Translations under genes and position numbers: made by a program
Source: Actinostola sp. cb2023
Lineage: Eukaryota; Cnidaria; Anthozoa; Actiniaria; Actinostolidae
Assembly (NCBI GenBank): GCA_033675265.1
Contig: JAUJYZ010000026.1
Location: 94,501 to 158,500 of the forward strand
Length of the DNA stretch: 64,000 nt
Reading direction: 5' to 3'
Notes under the pieces: generated by a model
What the model was told of the DNA's origin: nothing
The model's database searches: none
The model's input: the letters and a program-made list of their open reading frames with translations, nothing else
Shown: one piece after another, positions 39,106 through 50,805 of the stretch
Numbering within the stretch: the stretch's first letter is position 1
How the letters are laid out: every line of letters begins with the position of its first letter

Positions 39106-39897
39106 ATTTGAAATATTTGCATATCTGAATAAATTATTATTTTTTGACTGAAAACTACTAAAAAATCGATAAAATATTCTGATTTTATCTGAGGGTCAGC
39201 GGTCCTGAACCAAAAAATTCACAGTCATCCCATACAGCCGCTCTATGAACATACTAGGTCTAGACAATTTGCTTCGAGAGTTAGAGCCAAAATTGCAAGT
39301 CCGAAAATCTCGAAAATGTTCGAAAAAGTTGAAAGTCGATTTTGACCGTGAAGGACTGGGTTTACCACCCCTATCACTATATTTCATCGAAAAGAGAACG
39401 GTCCCCGGCATCCAACGAGACTTTCGACGTTCCAATCGGTTCAATCCCTAATGAGTTATAGATAAAACAAAAAACTGTAAAAGTGCATACTTCATCTCAA
39501 AAAGTCTACCTATGTCTAACTTCGGTGTTTCTATAGGCCCTTGTGCTCCAGCTTGGCTAAAAAATGTTTGAGTGCCAGGGTAACCTAGATTTTCTGGATT
39601 CAGATACTAGAGGGATAGACGGTCATGATAGACTTTCCGATCGGACCAATAGGTCAACGTAGGTGAGACTTTGAAAAATCGCCTTTTTTTTCTCAATTGC
39701 ACGTCTTCAACCTCTCAGGTCTCCCTGGGTTTTCAACCGATCTGGATTATCTTCTACCCTAGGATACTACATCTCAAAAGGAAGAATTTGACAAAAAAAA
39801 ATCAATAAATTATTAATTTTTATTAATTTTTGCAGACCAAAGGTCGAATTACCATACTTAGGGTTAGAGTCCCCTCACTGATATATTAAACCTAAAC

Positions 39898-40085
39898 TAC
39901 GGGTATGTGCCGCGGGATAGGGTATGGTTTTAGAGCTTATGTCTGGGATAGGGCATGGTTAGTACAGAGAACCAAGTAAAAATACTAAATCTGAGCCTCA
40001 AATTGGGCATGAATTTTCAATGTTAGGTCTGGAATAGGGTATCGATTTTCGCGTTTATGTCTGGGACTAAGGGTATGGAAGATCG
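39898..40085. repeat. Degenerate repeat (TCTGGGATAGGGTATGG)
   Basis: Four to five diverged copies of (T)CTGG(G/A)ATAGGG(T/C)ATGG with irregular spacing. Confidence 0.5.
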
Positions 40086-40734
40086 TGTATACCTATTTCA
40101 AAAAACGTTGACAACGGGCGATCTGAAATGGATGATCTGAGATGAAGACAAATTATGGGAAACTGAGAGTGTTTCGTTAGTAACATGCGAAATTCATTCA
40201 TTTTACCTCAAGTTTGGAATCACGCTTGGTGTTCGAATGACATATGGTGGTTGTTAACGTGAATTTTCAGAATTTTCAAACGTTTCAGATCATCCAATTC
40301 AGATCGACCGTTGTCAACGTTTTTGGAAATATGTGTATATAGGGTCAGGGTTTTTGGGTCTCTGAGGCACACCCCTACCCAAATTTTTTTGGAGAACCCC
40401 CTCCCTCTCCCCGATGTTAGAGAACATTCATGAGAGAATGCTCATCAAAATGCATTTGTCTATCATTTGTTCAAAATATAAGAAGAAATCTGACAATGTC
40501 ATAAGCTGCATGAATTGAGTTTTAAGCTTGTCAATGACCATGTTTAGGCCATGCGTGTTTCGAATTACGCTTGAGAGGGTGACTCAAGTGTTAGAATTTG
40601 ACTGACTAGGGTTGTTTTGCACGAGTGAGATAATAAATACGGTGCTAAAAAATCAATGTTAATTTGAACAAAAGAACAAAATAAGTGTTTGGCAATATTT
40701 CTAAAATAGCCGCTAAATCGGCAAACAATTAAAT

Positions 40735-40900
40735 ATCGCAATGCAAACAAAAAAATATCGCACTGCAAATAAAAAAAATTCGGACTACAAACAAATAAAA
40801 TATCGCACTGCAAATAAAAAAATATCGCACTACAAATAAATATCGCACTGCAAAAAATAATAATATTGCATTGCGAACAAAATAAAACATCGCACAATAA
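40735..40900. repeat. Tandem repeat (AAAAATATCGCACTGCAAAT)
   Basis: Six to seven imperfect units of about 20-25 bp with the core AATATCGCACT(G/A)CAAA. It creates a spurious open frame on the minus strand. Confidence 0.7.
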
Positions 40901-40980
40901 AACACACAAAACCTATGCGCGCGCACGCATAGTCTTGCAAGCCAGCGGTTGCATATATCCAGAAGTTCTCCAAAGCAAAA

Positions 40981-42145
40981 TGGCGAATGTGACTGTGAGT
41001 GCGAAGCATGAGTTAATACCGAATGGTTCAGAAAGGGAGTTAATTGAACACTACTTCCAATAACGATTTCGGTATAAGGATATCGTTCTTTTGCTGGAAA
41101 AATATCACAACATAAACATTAACATAAGAACCCTGAAACGTCTCGATGAAAATGAGCACATGGATTTTGTGCATTATGTCAAGGAACTAGTAGCTCGTGA
41201 AATAGCAAATGGACCAGATAGCCTCAATGGTTATGGTACTATGTGGCATATCCTGCAAATCAGATTTCACATTCATGTTCCACGGTTATGGTAGCGTCAT
41301 TATTACGCGAGATTGATCCTCGTGGTGTAGAAGCGAGGAAACACGGTGTTTTTCATCGTCGCACTTACGTATCACCTGGACCTAACTTTTGTTGGCACCT
41401 GGACGGATATGATAAACTCAAGCCGTTTGGATATTCAGTACATGGATGTGTTGACAGTTTCAGTAGAAGGATTTTATGGCTTGAGCTGCAACAGTCAAAT
41501 AAACATACTTCTTAGATTACGTTGAAGCTGCCAGAGGTTGCCCAGTACGTGTTTATACCGATCTTAGAACCGAGAACGGACTTGTTGCCGCCATGCAGTG
41601 CTATGTCCGTGCCGATGGATTGGATGAATATGCAGGGAGCAACGCTCACAAATACGTTCCAAGTACAAGGAATAAAATAATTGAATGTTTTTGGTCTTCC
41701 TTTAGAAAACAACGCTGATGCTGGTGGATTTATTTTTTCAATGACCTGCATGAATCTGACATTCTTGGCCTAACAAGTGAGATTCACAGAGGCTTTGTGG
41801 ATTTGCTTTGCTGATTTGCTCCAAAGTGACCTGAACAAAACCAAAGATTATTGGAATTCTCATCGAATCAGAAAGTCAAAGCATACTACATTTTCTCGTG
41901 TCCCCGATATTATGTACTTTCTGCCAGAGCATTACGGACAAACTGAGTGTTCGCTCGAGGTTTCTCCTCAAAAGCTGACAGAAATGAAAAACAGGTTGTA
42001 CTCTGATCCAGTTCAATACGACCAAGTATGGGAAGAATATTTCCTATATGTCATGAACAAAAATGGACTGTCAAAACCAGCTACTGTGCAAGAAGCAGGT
42101 ATGCTCTTTCAATCCCTGGTATCCTATGCCAAGCGAAGAGTATAA
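40981..42145 (+). pseudogene. Integrase-core (rve-type DDE) multicopy gene, broken
   Basis: Pieces in several frames form a protein family common in cnidarian and fish genomes. In order: MANVTVSAKHELIPNG, an LKRLDENEHMD region, then the RNase-H-fold core with NFCWHLDGYDKLKPFGYSVHG (first Asp), VYTDLRTENG (second Asp) and RNKIIECFWSSFR (Glu), then a C-terminal RKSKHTTFSRVPDIMYFLPEHYG. All three acidic residues are visible, but stops and frame changes (near 41063, 41294, 41515, 41715) make it non-functional. It probably derives from a retroelement or Ginger-like integrase. Confidence 0.7.
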
Positions 42146-42804
42146 TGAACTAATCATGTACATGAACAATATCATTCAAGGAACTTTAGAATGCCGGACC
42201 CCATAAAAAGTACTCTTTCAGGCTGGCAATTGGGCTACCAGTGACTACTATCTAAAGTATACTGTGCATGTCAATATTGTCTGATTGACATCCAACCATG
42301 TTCCAATCAGACAAGATGTGACACTTCAATGATGTAATCTTCATAATCATAGTTGTCTAAGGGTTTCAGGATTTGTACATCTGGAGGAGAACAGGCAAAA
42401 GCAGTGAATTAAACCCAAGAATAAATTTGTCACACAGGCTAAAGTAGGGTACAGAATGACACATACCCGGGCGGAGGGTTTTTTTAATTTAAATTTTTTG
42501 AACAATGTTATAAATGTACTGTATGTAAAAATTTAGTGAAAGTCATTTTATTTGCAGCACGAAAAGCAGTTGTGATTTCTGGACAAAAATTAAGAGGGAT
42601 TTATTATGATTGCACATATTGAACACCAAAAACCAATACCTAGGTTGGAGAATACCTTTTGTACAATGCTAAAACAGCTTTTATAGCAAACCATTCAAGT
42701 TATTGTGATGGTTTTTGACCTGTAAAAGTGAAACAGAGTGTTAATCCACATGCAGTCCAACCATTGCTCCTGAGGCTACTAAATAATACAAATATATTTG
42801 CGTC
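42146..42804. other. No gene seen
   Basis: AT-rich non-coding sequence downstream of the integrase-like pseudogene. Confidence 0.4.
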
Positions 42805-42980
42805 TTTTTGATGGGTTTCCTGTGGTAGAGCGCGCGCAATATATATAAAACTTAGATATGTTGGGTTCCCTGTGTATTGCGAGACACACAAGAAGCCCAA
42901 CATAGGACGTTACTCAGCACAGGGAGCCCGACAATACGCATTGTGCGCGTGCATTCTACCACAGGAAACCCACCAAAAAG
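42805..42980. mobile_element. Short MITE (about 176 bp)
   Basis: CTTTTTGATGGGTTTCCTGT and the inverted ACAGGAAACCCACCAAAAAG bound a palindromic body with GCGCGCGCAAT mirrored as ATTGTGCGCG, plus a second nested hairpin around TATGTTGGG. Confidence 0.65.
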
Positions 42981-43287
42981 TTGCAAAAAGTTTGAACTGA
43001 AAACTCTCGACATGGGCTAGATCTGTACTTTACCATTACGGACAATGTTTTCTCCTGGAATACCTCGAATTTGAAATAAAAGGTTGAACATGACTGGTAC
43101 AATGCTAAAACAGTTTTATCCAGACATTTTAGTTTGTTTTTAATAGTTTGTGCTTGGTTAAAACAAATTTAGAGTGTTAATCCCGGGTTAATCCAAAGCG
43201 AAAATTGAAATTCAAACTGTCCAAGAGGACAGCTATTTTTTTCCAGATATTACACGATGTTGAAATAAATTGTCTCTTAATATAGTA

Positions 43288-44053
43288 GAGTGGTTTTCAT
43301 AAACCCGTGAAATACACTTTAGCGTATTTAGCACTACTTCACTTAGTCCAGTCCCTGACTCACTTTCTATCCGCTCCGACAAGCTGAAGTCGCGGAGGAA
43401 AGAGAGTCCAGTATAACTTGTATGCGCATGGCAGCTTAGCAGCCAGGCGACCACCACAAATATGGCTCCAAGCCAATATGGCTCCAAGCAAATATGGCTC
43501 CAAGCCATTTTGGAAGCCGGTTGTTTTTGTTAATTTGAGTACAGGCTTTGGAAAGTCCCTGATTCATTCTTTATTAATGTGAACACGCTGTCAGACATTT
43601 CATTCCACATTTCATTTCATTCCTCATGTACAGCTCCGCGTACATGAGGTAAAATAGACTAAATCGGCCAAACGCAATGTTTACATTCTTTAACCCAATT
43701 CAAACCCTTTTTAAACAATATTTCCATTTCATTTCCATGTCTATTGAAATCGAAATACAACAGACAAATAACCGTATTATTCTCAAAAGATCTGAAATGG
43801 GTCAAAGAATGTAAACATTGTGTTAGTCGATTTGGTCTATTGAGCTCCGATCTGATTGGCTGCTAAACTGCCATGCGCATGCAAGTTATACTGGACTCTC
43901 TTTCCTCCGGGACTTCAGCTTGTCGGAGCGGATAGAAAGTTAGTCCGGGACTGGACATACTTCACTCTAATTCTTTTGTTTTCTATTGTGTTTATGTATG
44001 ACCATTACACTCTATTTATCATACTTTGTTTCACGGGTTAATGAAAACCACTC
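43288..44053. mobile_element. TA-flanked MITE (766 bp)
   Basis: GAGTGGTTTTCATAAACCCG at the left and CGGGTTAATGAAAACCACTC at the right are inverted repeats flanked by TA. Inner parts such as GTCCAGTATAACTTG mirror CAAGTTATACTGGAC. No coding sequence; Tc1/mariner-type mobilisation is likely. Confidence 0.65.
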
Positions 44054-44268
44054 TATAAGAAGTACAACAACCAAATATAATTCAATGGAATGTAACAACT
44101 TATGAGCCATCATTTAATGAAACAAGTTTATTGCATCACTTATTAATTAAATGTCACCCACTCATGGAAACAGTTTGTGCTAGGTTGGGTGCCATACCAA
44201 AACAGCCATATAAAACAATGCCATGAAAATATACATATTTATGCCACAAAACTCTATCCAAATAACAT

Positions 44269-44400
44269 CAAGTAGTATAATATGTGCTGAGCTTGTTCGT
44301 GCAGGAAACATAACAATTTTTTTTATAAAACAAATATAACAAAGATTAAAATTGCTAAAATAGGTGTTGCCCAGCGAAGGTGAGGGCCAAAACGCCATAT
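44269..44400 (-). repeat. Ngaro split repeat B2
   Basis: Matches B1 (44653-44832) over AGTAGTATAATATGTGCTG...CCAAAACGCCA. It lacks the roughly 45-bp hairpin insert present in B1. Confidence 0.75.
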
Positions 44401-44441
44401 GATGACATAAAGAGGTGGCCAAGACTGGGGAGGAGGCGGGT

Positions 44442-44651
44442 GAAGTTAAAACAGCTTAGATGAGAACGGGCTGTCAACTGAAAAAGCAAATGGCGCGTAC
44501 ATCATGTCACGCCATTTGTTGCGTATACCAAGAGGGGGGTCATTAAAATTAACAGAAATGCCCAACCCCTTGGCCATAGCTTTACGTCACACCGGAAGTA
44601 AATTTGCAAATCTAGTAAATATACGTTTCATGACATAAAATATTATTTTGG
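44442..44651 (-). repeat. Ngaro split repeat A2
   Basis: Nearly identical to 50391-50601 over about 210 bp; a single base difference was seen (TTTGCAAATC versus TATGCAAATC). Confidence 0.85.
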
Positions 44652-44652
44652 A

Positions 44653-44832
44653 AGTAGTATAATATGTGCTGAGCTTGTTCGCGCAGGAAACATAACAATT
44701 TTTTGGATAAAATATGGCTATGTCTAGGACATAGCCGCTTTTATTTTGTAAAAACAAATTATAAAACAAATATAACACAGATTAAAATTGCTAAAATAGG
44801 TGTTGCCCAGCGAAGGTGAGGGCCAAAACGCC
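44653..44832 (-). repeat. Ngaro split repeat B1 with internal hairpin
   Basis: A direct copy of B2 with an extra segment around 44703-44755 that contains GGCTATGTC-TAG-GACATAGCC, a perfect hairpin not found in B2. Confidence 0.75.
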
Positions 44833-45066
44833 ACCGCCCCTTGGTGCAAGGGGCAGCCCCACCCCAGCACATATTGAACTACTAATACCAAATACTGCTT
44901 AATTTAAAATAAATATTAAACAAATCAATAATAAATGTTTACTCAATAAATAACACTGCCGCACCTGCAAACAGTGCATTGACTCGCATAAACAAGGAAT
45001 TGACATATTTGCCGCCCCTGCTAGCAAACATTCAATTTCCTCATACAACACTAGAAATATTAGTGC

Positions 45067-45972
45067 TTAAACAGAAGGTAAGGAATGAGTCCTAATGTAT
45101 TTTTTAAATGCATCAGACTTCCAACGACCTAATAGCCTAATCTTGGAATCCGATAAACCTTGCTGAGCAGCATATGTCGCTGCCCCTATTCTAAAACTAT
45201 GTCCCTTATATATATTGGGATCAAGATTGCAAATCTTAAGAGATGTGTCAAGCAGTTTTGAAAACACAGTCCTTAACACTGGGATCCCCTCACTGTCAAT
45301 AAACAAAGGTCCATTCTCAATGCCACGAACTACAAGATAATGCAAAATAGTTTGCACTGGACAAACTGCAGGCTGCCGTGATACAACAATAGAAAATGGA
45401 GGTTGATTATAATTATGCTTATAGTTATGAAATGTAACCTTAAGGGAAATGACACGACCATCTGAGGCTGAAAGTTTGGTGACCTGACTAAATTGCAGCA
45501 CATCATTGATGTTTTGTTTATTATCACTTGTAATTTCGCCAATACGAAGAAAAGCGAAAAATGATAAAGAACACATGGCCTTAAACATAAGAGCCTGATA
45601 ATGCGAACTGCAAATAGCCACTCCAGACTAAGTAATACGCAACAAAATTGGTAGTGTTATAGGTAATCTAGAATCTAAAGTCTGACCTAACTTACCATAA
45701 CCCCTAAGCATTTCAATAACATAGCATATTTTAGATGGATCTTGCAAACCTGCAAGCCTGTGATAATAGCATAAAGCTGAAACATATGTGTTAACTGTAG
45801 ATGAAGCATATTTCTTGTCAAACAAATATGCTATAAATAAAGCTAAAGTGGTTGGGGGAACCGGAAGAGCAAGGACTGAATTTCCAAAACAACTAGAATA
45901 AAACTGCCCAAAAAGGCGCCAAGCCCTCTGATAGGTGGGAATGAAAGACTTCTGCAAGCTTGATGATAACAA
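45067..45972 (-). pseudogene. Ngaro tyrosine recombinase, in-frame TAG
   Basis: Integrates the retrotransposon's circular intermediate. The N-terminal SAM-like domain (45972-45628: TTLALFIAYLFDKKYASSTV) is separated by one in-frame TAG (about 45626) from the catalytic domain. That domain has FLRIGEI (Arg), GHSFRIGAATYAA (HxxR) and LLGRWKSDAFKKYIR (Trp/His position and nucleophile Tyr). Apart from the TAG both parts are in the same frame. Confidence 0.85.
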
Positions 45973-45980
45973 TTTATAAA

Positions 45981-47700
45981 CTAAAGGCTCCAGTTCGAAG
46001 GGAGTAACTGAGTTGGTACAATCGTGGGGGAATTGTCGAAGTAACCTGGGGCCAACTGTCTGAAACGCAGTATCTGTAAACGAGACAATGCATCTGCAAG
46101 ATGATTTTTAACTCCAGGTATGTGTTTAGCTTTAAAAAGAATATTATATTTCAAACACACCAAAACAAGCTTGCGAACAAAAACCATAAGTGTCTTATCC
46201 TTACATGTGCATCTATTTATCACATAAACTAAGGATTCATTGTCAGTTAAAAATGTAATGCATTGATTGCGCATCAGATTACCCCAAAGTAAAAGACTAA
46301 GTAAGAACTATTGGATAAAACTCTAAAATGGCTATGTTCTTATATTGCCATTCTCTGGGCCACTCCCCATAGCACCAATGAGATCCAAAAATTGCTCCAA
46401 AGCCTATTGCTCCAGAAGAATCTGTGAAAAGCTGCAAGGAATTACTATCCTGCCATATATCACTAAGAAAAAAGGACTTTCCATTAAATTGTTGAAATAA
46501 TTGCTGCCAAACAAGCAAATCTGCTTTATCCTCCTTTGTCAAACGAACAAGGTGCTTAGGATGTTTTAAACCTATTGTCAAATCAATAAGTCTGCGCAAA
46601 AATGCACGACCTGGCACAACAACTGAACAAGCAAAGTTCAAAGTGCCAATAAGGGACTGCAAGTCATGCAAAGTTGCTTTCTTTCTAAGCATGAAAAAAG
46701 AGATCAAATCCAAGCATTTAGATAATTTATCTTGAGGTAACCGAGCCTCTGATAACTGTGTGTCAAGCTCGATGCCTACAAAAGTTAAAGTTGTAGATGG
46801 ACCAAACGTTTTTTCTGGTGCCATGGGAACGCCCAGGTATTGACAAAGCTCTAAGAAAGATGCGAGGCCTCTATTACACTGCTGTATAGATGGTTCAATA
46901 ATAAGAAAATCATCCAACAAATGAATTATGTTGTGAATACCTAATTTGTTATATGCAATCCATTCAATTGCTGTACTGAAAGCCTCAAATGTTTTGCAGG
47001 AACTGGCACAACCCATAGGCATACATTTATCAAAATAATATTTACCCTTCCATTGCATACCTAACAAATGAAAATCTAATGGATTTATGGGTATAATTCT
47101 AAAAGCATGTTTTACGTCAGTTTTGGCTAAATAGGAACCAACACCAGCACGTTTTATACCACGAACTGCATCATCAATTGTAGCATAAGTAACTCTGGTG
47201 AAAGCTGATTAAATACCATCGTTAACTGACATGCCTTTAGGATAAGAAAGGTGATGAATCATGCGATATTCACCAGGAGTCTTTTTGGGAACAATACCCA
47301 AAGGTGATACCCTGAAATGAGGTAAAGGGTGTGAAGGGAAAGGACCAGCAAGCCTATGGGCCTCCAGCTCCTTAAAAAGTTTGCTTTCAACAATATGGGG
47401 GCTCTGTTGTGCAGACAGTAAATTTGGTCCTTCAAATGTTATATTGTCAATATCAGAAAAAATACGAAACCCATATGTAAAACCTTCGATAAGAAATTGT
47501 GACTTATCAAAATCATAATCAGAGAGCAAAAGCTTTAAATTATTTACTCTTACTGGTGTTGGCAAAGGTAGCACTGGCACTGGCATTATTGGATTGCTTC
47601 TCTTTTGAGCCACGAAAATTACACTTGTTAAGAGGGTGCCCAGACTTCTTACACTCTGGGCAAGAATGATTAAAAGCACAGCCAGAGCAAAAGTTACCCT
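45981..47700 (-). pseudogene. Ngaro reverse transcriptase-RNase H, broken
   Basis: The N-terminal RT part overlaps the gag 3' end in another frame (VESKLFKELEAHRLAGPF, PLGIVPKKTPGEYRMIHHLS) and runs to an in-frame TAA at about 47209. It then continues through TDVKHAFRIIP, PMGCASSCKTFE and the catalytic IHLLDDFLI (47067-46297). RNase H follows with LFTDSSGAIGFGA, and, after a one-base shift near 46290, TDNESLVYVIN and HIPGVKNHLADALSR. The domain order and LLDD box fit DIRS/Ngaro RTs. Confidence 0.85.
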
Positions 47701-48588
47701 TATGGTATTTCCAGCAAAATCCCTTTGGGACCAGCAACCTAGACTTATTCTCAACACCAGTAAGGGGCTTAGTGTTAGCCTTAAACTGTTGGAGAGGCTG
47801 TGAACGCATCCAAAGTTCAGCGTGAACTGCCCCCCAAGGGAATGCTTTAGGTTCACTCTGTCTGAGATATCTAAAATTCTCATCATAGTATCTCCAATTG
47901 TAACCCCTCATCGCATGATCTCTAATCCTGTCGCTATATTTCATAAAAGCTGGAGCCTCTTGTGGGTATTTTGATGTAAATATTCCCACAAACACTTGAA
48001 AAGCAGAGGTCCAAGCTTCAATATTAGCTATGTTCATTAAAGCTGGCAAACCAGGACTGTCTTTCTTCTCTGATACATAAAGGTGATAACCAGAGGAAGT
48101 TTTTGAGTGGCTGCTTATGAGTATACCAAAATCACTGTACTCGTTAGACCAAATTTTTGCCTTAATTTTGGCTGGTATTCCCATACCAATGGGAAGACTT
48201 TTAGAAAGAAAAATATTCCTGGGCTCAGCCATTACATTTGAGTCAGTCAACTCACCCGACAGGTTACCCAGGACAGCAGCTACCGACCCCTGTACAATAG
48301 CCGCTGCCCCGGAATCATCATCAGAGTGACCTGAACCAGACAAAGATAGTGTAGATTCATTTAAACTATTAACATTTGCACTAGTACTTGCTGCCTTGGA
48401 AGATTGAAGAGTAGCCAGGACAGACAGTGAACTTTTTGAACTAGCTGCTCCATATCTGCTGTACTGATGGTAGTAGTACTAGCAATTGTATTGGGGACTC
48501 CTGACGACGTGCGCCTTCTTCTTGCTAGAGGTGCTGCTTCCAATATAGCCGATGAAGGCCGTTTCACATGAGAACTTTTACGAGGCAT
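47540..48588 (-). pseudogene. Ngaro gag-like protein, one frameshift
   Basis: The start MPRKSSHVKRPSSAIL at 48588 begins a Ser/Thr-rich N-terminus. A frame change near 48,425 leads into the main frame (to 47540), which has WSNEYSDFGILI, WTSAFQVFVGIF and FMKYSDRIRDHAMRGYNWRYYD. A C-terminal Cys/His zinc-knuckle-like region follows (FCWKYHKGNFCSGCAFNHSC, CPECKKSGHPLNKC). Packages the element RNA. It overlaps the start of pol. Confidence 0.75.
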
Positions 48589-48800
48589 TCTGAAAGAAAA
48601 TGAACTTAAAGAAAATAGAGTGTAGTGCAAAATAAATATAATTAATAACAGACATACATTGAACAAAGGTACATTACCATAAAATATAACAACATCGACT
48701 TGTCACAATATACAACATTAAATATTAACTGGCAGGAGGTGACTTGGCAGACCTAAAACATTACACAGTCGCCGCTATAAATCGCCACCTCCTAACTGCC

Positions 48801-49520
48801 AAATTATGCCAAAACGTAGGCTGGACCAAATTATGCCAACACGTAGGTTGGACCAAATTATGCCAACACGTAGGTTGGACCAAATTATGCCAACACGTAG
48901 GTTGGACCAAATTATGCCAACACGTAGGTTGGACCAAATTATGCCAACACGTAGGTTGGACCAAATTATGCCAACACGTAGGTTGGACCAAATTATGCCA
49001 ACACGTAGGTTGGACCATATTATGCCAACACGTAGGTTGGACCAAATTATGCCAACACGTAGGTTGGACCAAATTATGCCAACACATAGGTTGGACCAAA
49101 TTATGCCAACACGTAGGTTGGACTAAAATATACAAACGACATTATACCACATGTATATAGGTTGAATCAAATTATGCCAACACATAAGTTGGACCAAATT
49201 ATGTCAACACGTAGGTTGGACCAAATTATGCCAACACGTAGGTTGGACCAAATTATGCCAACACGTAGGTTGGACCAAATTATGCCAACACGTAGGTTGG
49301 ACCAAATTATGCCAACACGTAGGTTGGACTAAAATATACAAACGGCATTATACAACATGTATATAGGATGAATCAAATTATGCCAACACATAAGTTTGAC
49401 CAAATTATGCCAACATGTAGATTGGACTAAAATATATAAACAACATATATATATACAAATGTAGTTGAATCTAATTATGTCAACCCATAAATTTGATCAA
49501 AATATGCCAACACATAGATT
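48801..49520. repeat. 27-bp minisatellite inside the Ngaro element
   Basis: Twelve consecutive units of AAATTATGCCAACACGTAGG plus TTGGACC (48801-49124), a spacer, about five more units (to 49330), then diverging copies to about 49520. The 27-bp period keeps all frames open on both strands, producing spurious ORFs of 106-138 codons. Central units are almost identical. Confidence 0.9.
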
Positions 49521-49789
49521 GGACTAATTAAAACAACATATATAATTTAGGTTGAACACATAGGTTGACTTTTAGCATAAAATTGATGACGACTAGAATT
49601 CTAGATTTATTTATCGACGTTTCGATACCTTCAAGCATAGTAGTTTGAATCAAATATGCCAACACATAATATTTAGTTTTATTAAAAATGAAGTCATGAC
49701 AATGACTTTACGAATTATTTTGAAAGAATGATATAAGAAATTTACGTTAACAATTTGTGCCATCAACTAAACAACCAAACAAGATAAAT

Positions 49790-50377
49790 CTATTCATCAT
49801 TGAGAGATTTAAGCAATTTTAAAGCATGCAAAATGGCACCACGATAACTACGATACAATTTATATTGGCCATTTGCATTTAAATGAACACCGTCCGGAAT
49901 TATAACTTCCTGTTTTGCATCGTTTAAACCTTTGTAAGACCAAAGGAAAATGTTTGAAATATCTCCTAAAACCACTTGAACATAGTCATTGTAGACTTTT
50001 GCTTTCTTATTAAATTGAACATTCTCTGCTGCTCGAGGGATGACCAAACATAAACAAACCACACGCACTGAAAACTTCGCAATCAAATCCTTGACCAATT
50101 CATCTACGTTGGAGCCAACAACCTCTGGTGCTAAAGACGAAAGGTCATTCGTGCCAATCTCCAATATCACGATGTCAGGAGCAAATCTGGACACGGTTTT
50201 AAAATCAAACTGACGAATATTTTCAACGGTTCGCCCGCCAACACCAAAAAGCCTTATATCAACATCTTTAACATTAAATTTCTTGTTTGCCCGTTCGTCG
50301 AAACCTTTTTGCAGATCACTTGCAAGTCGACGAACAAATGAGTGGCCCAATATCATAATTTTTGGATTGAAAATCAT
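49790..50377 (-). CDS. SGNH (GDSL-like) hydrolase of the Ngaro element
   Basis: From the ATG at 50377 (the frame is open into repeat A1 to 50440), about 196 residues, intact. SGNH blocks: ILGHSFVRRL (block I, nucleophile Ser), a block II-like GGRTVENI, EIGTNDLS (block III, Asn), and PDGVHLNANGQ (block V, Asp and His). A role as esterase is expected. Some Ngaro-group elements are known to carry SGNH domains, but their purpose in the life cycle is unclear. Unlike gag and pol in this copy, this frame shows no break. Confidence 0.85.
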   Translation of the reverse strand: MIFNPKIMILGHSFVRRLASDLQKGFDERANKKFNVKDVDIRLFGVGGRTVENIRQFDFKTVSRFAPDIVILEIGTNDLSSLAPEVVGSNVDELVKDLIAKFSVRVVCLCLVIPRAAENVQFNKKAKVYNDYVQVVLGDISNIFLWSYKGLNDAKQEVIIPDGVHLNANGQYKLYRSYRGAILHALKLLKSLNDE

Positions 50378-50390
50378 CGTAAAAAACTCA

Positions 50391-50601
50391 GTGAAGTTAA
50401 AACAGCTTAGATGAGAACGGGCTGTCAACTGAAAAAGCAAATGGCGCGTACATCATGTCACGCCATTTGTTGCGTATACCAAGAGGGGGGTCATTAAAAT
50501 TAACAGAAATGCCCAACCCCTTGGCCATAGCTTTACGTCACACCGGAAGTAAATATGCAAATCTAGTAAATATACGTTTCATGACATAAAATATTATTTT
50601 G
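50391..50601 (-). repeat. Ngaro split repeat A1
   Basis: Almost identical to 44442-44651; the 5' end of the element on the minus strand. The SGNH frame begins just inside it. Confidence 0.85.
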
Positions 50602-50805
50602 CTATAATATGTTGAAAATTAACAAAAATGTATTTTCCTATAAAAATATTAACTCAACATGAGAATTATTGCACTGAGTACTTTCACTTAATCCATGAAA
50701 CAGTACTTTTAACTATATTGTACATTGTGGTATAAGAAGAACACAAACATAATGTTCGTATCTTAGTGCAACAACTTTAAAAGTAACACATACATGTACT
50801 GTTAA

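Larger units (their letters stand above)
38275..40560. other. No gene seen; scattered repeats
   Basis: Non-coding. It holds a tRNA-like SINE head near 39030 and a degenerate GGGATAGGGTATGG repeat near 39900-40090 (separate entries). Short open frames lack coding character. Confidence 0.4.
44269..50601 (-). mobile_element. Ngaro-type tyrosine-recombinase retrotransposon
   Basis: On the minus strand the order is repeat A1 (50601-50391), SGNH hydrolase, minisatellite, gag, RT-RNase H, tyrosine recombinase, then B1 (about 44832-44653), A2 (44651-44442), B2 (about 44400-44269). This split direct repeat arrangement A1-ORFs-B1-A2-B2 together with a tyrosine recombinase is the hallmark of Ngaro/DIRS-group retrotransposons. 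In-frame stops and frameshifts show the copy is dead, but A1 and A2 are almost identical, differing at about one base in 210. Confidence 0.9.

Noticed and set aside
45330..45542. Minus-strand 70-codon frame
   Set aside because: Shadow of the Ngaro tyrosine recombinase in another frame.
48744..49160. Open frames of 138, 124 and 106 codons with repeated peptide units
   Set aside because: They are by-products of the 27-bp minisatellite, open on both strands because the period is a multiple of three.
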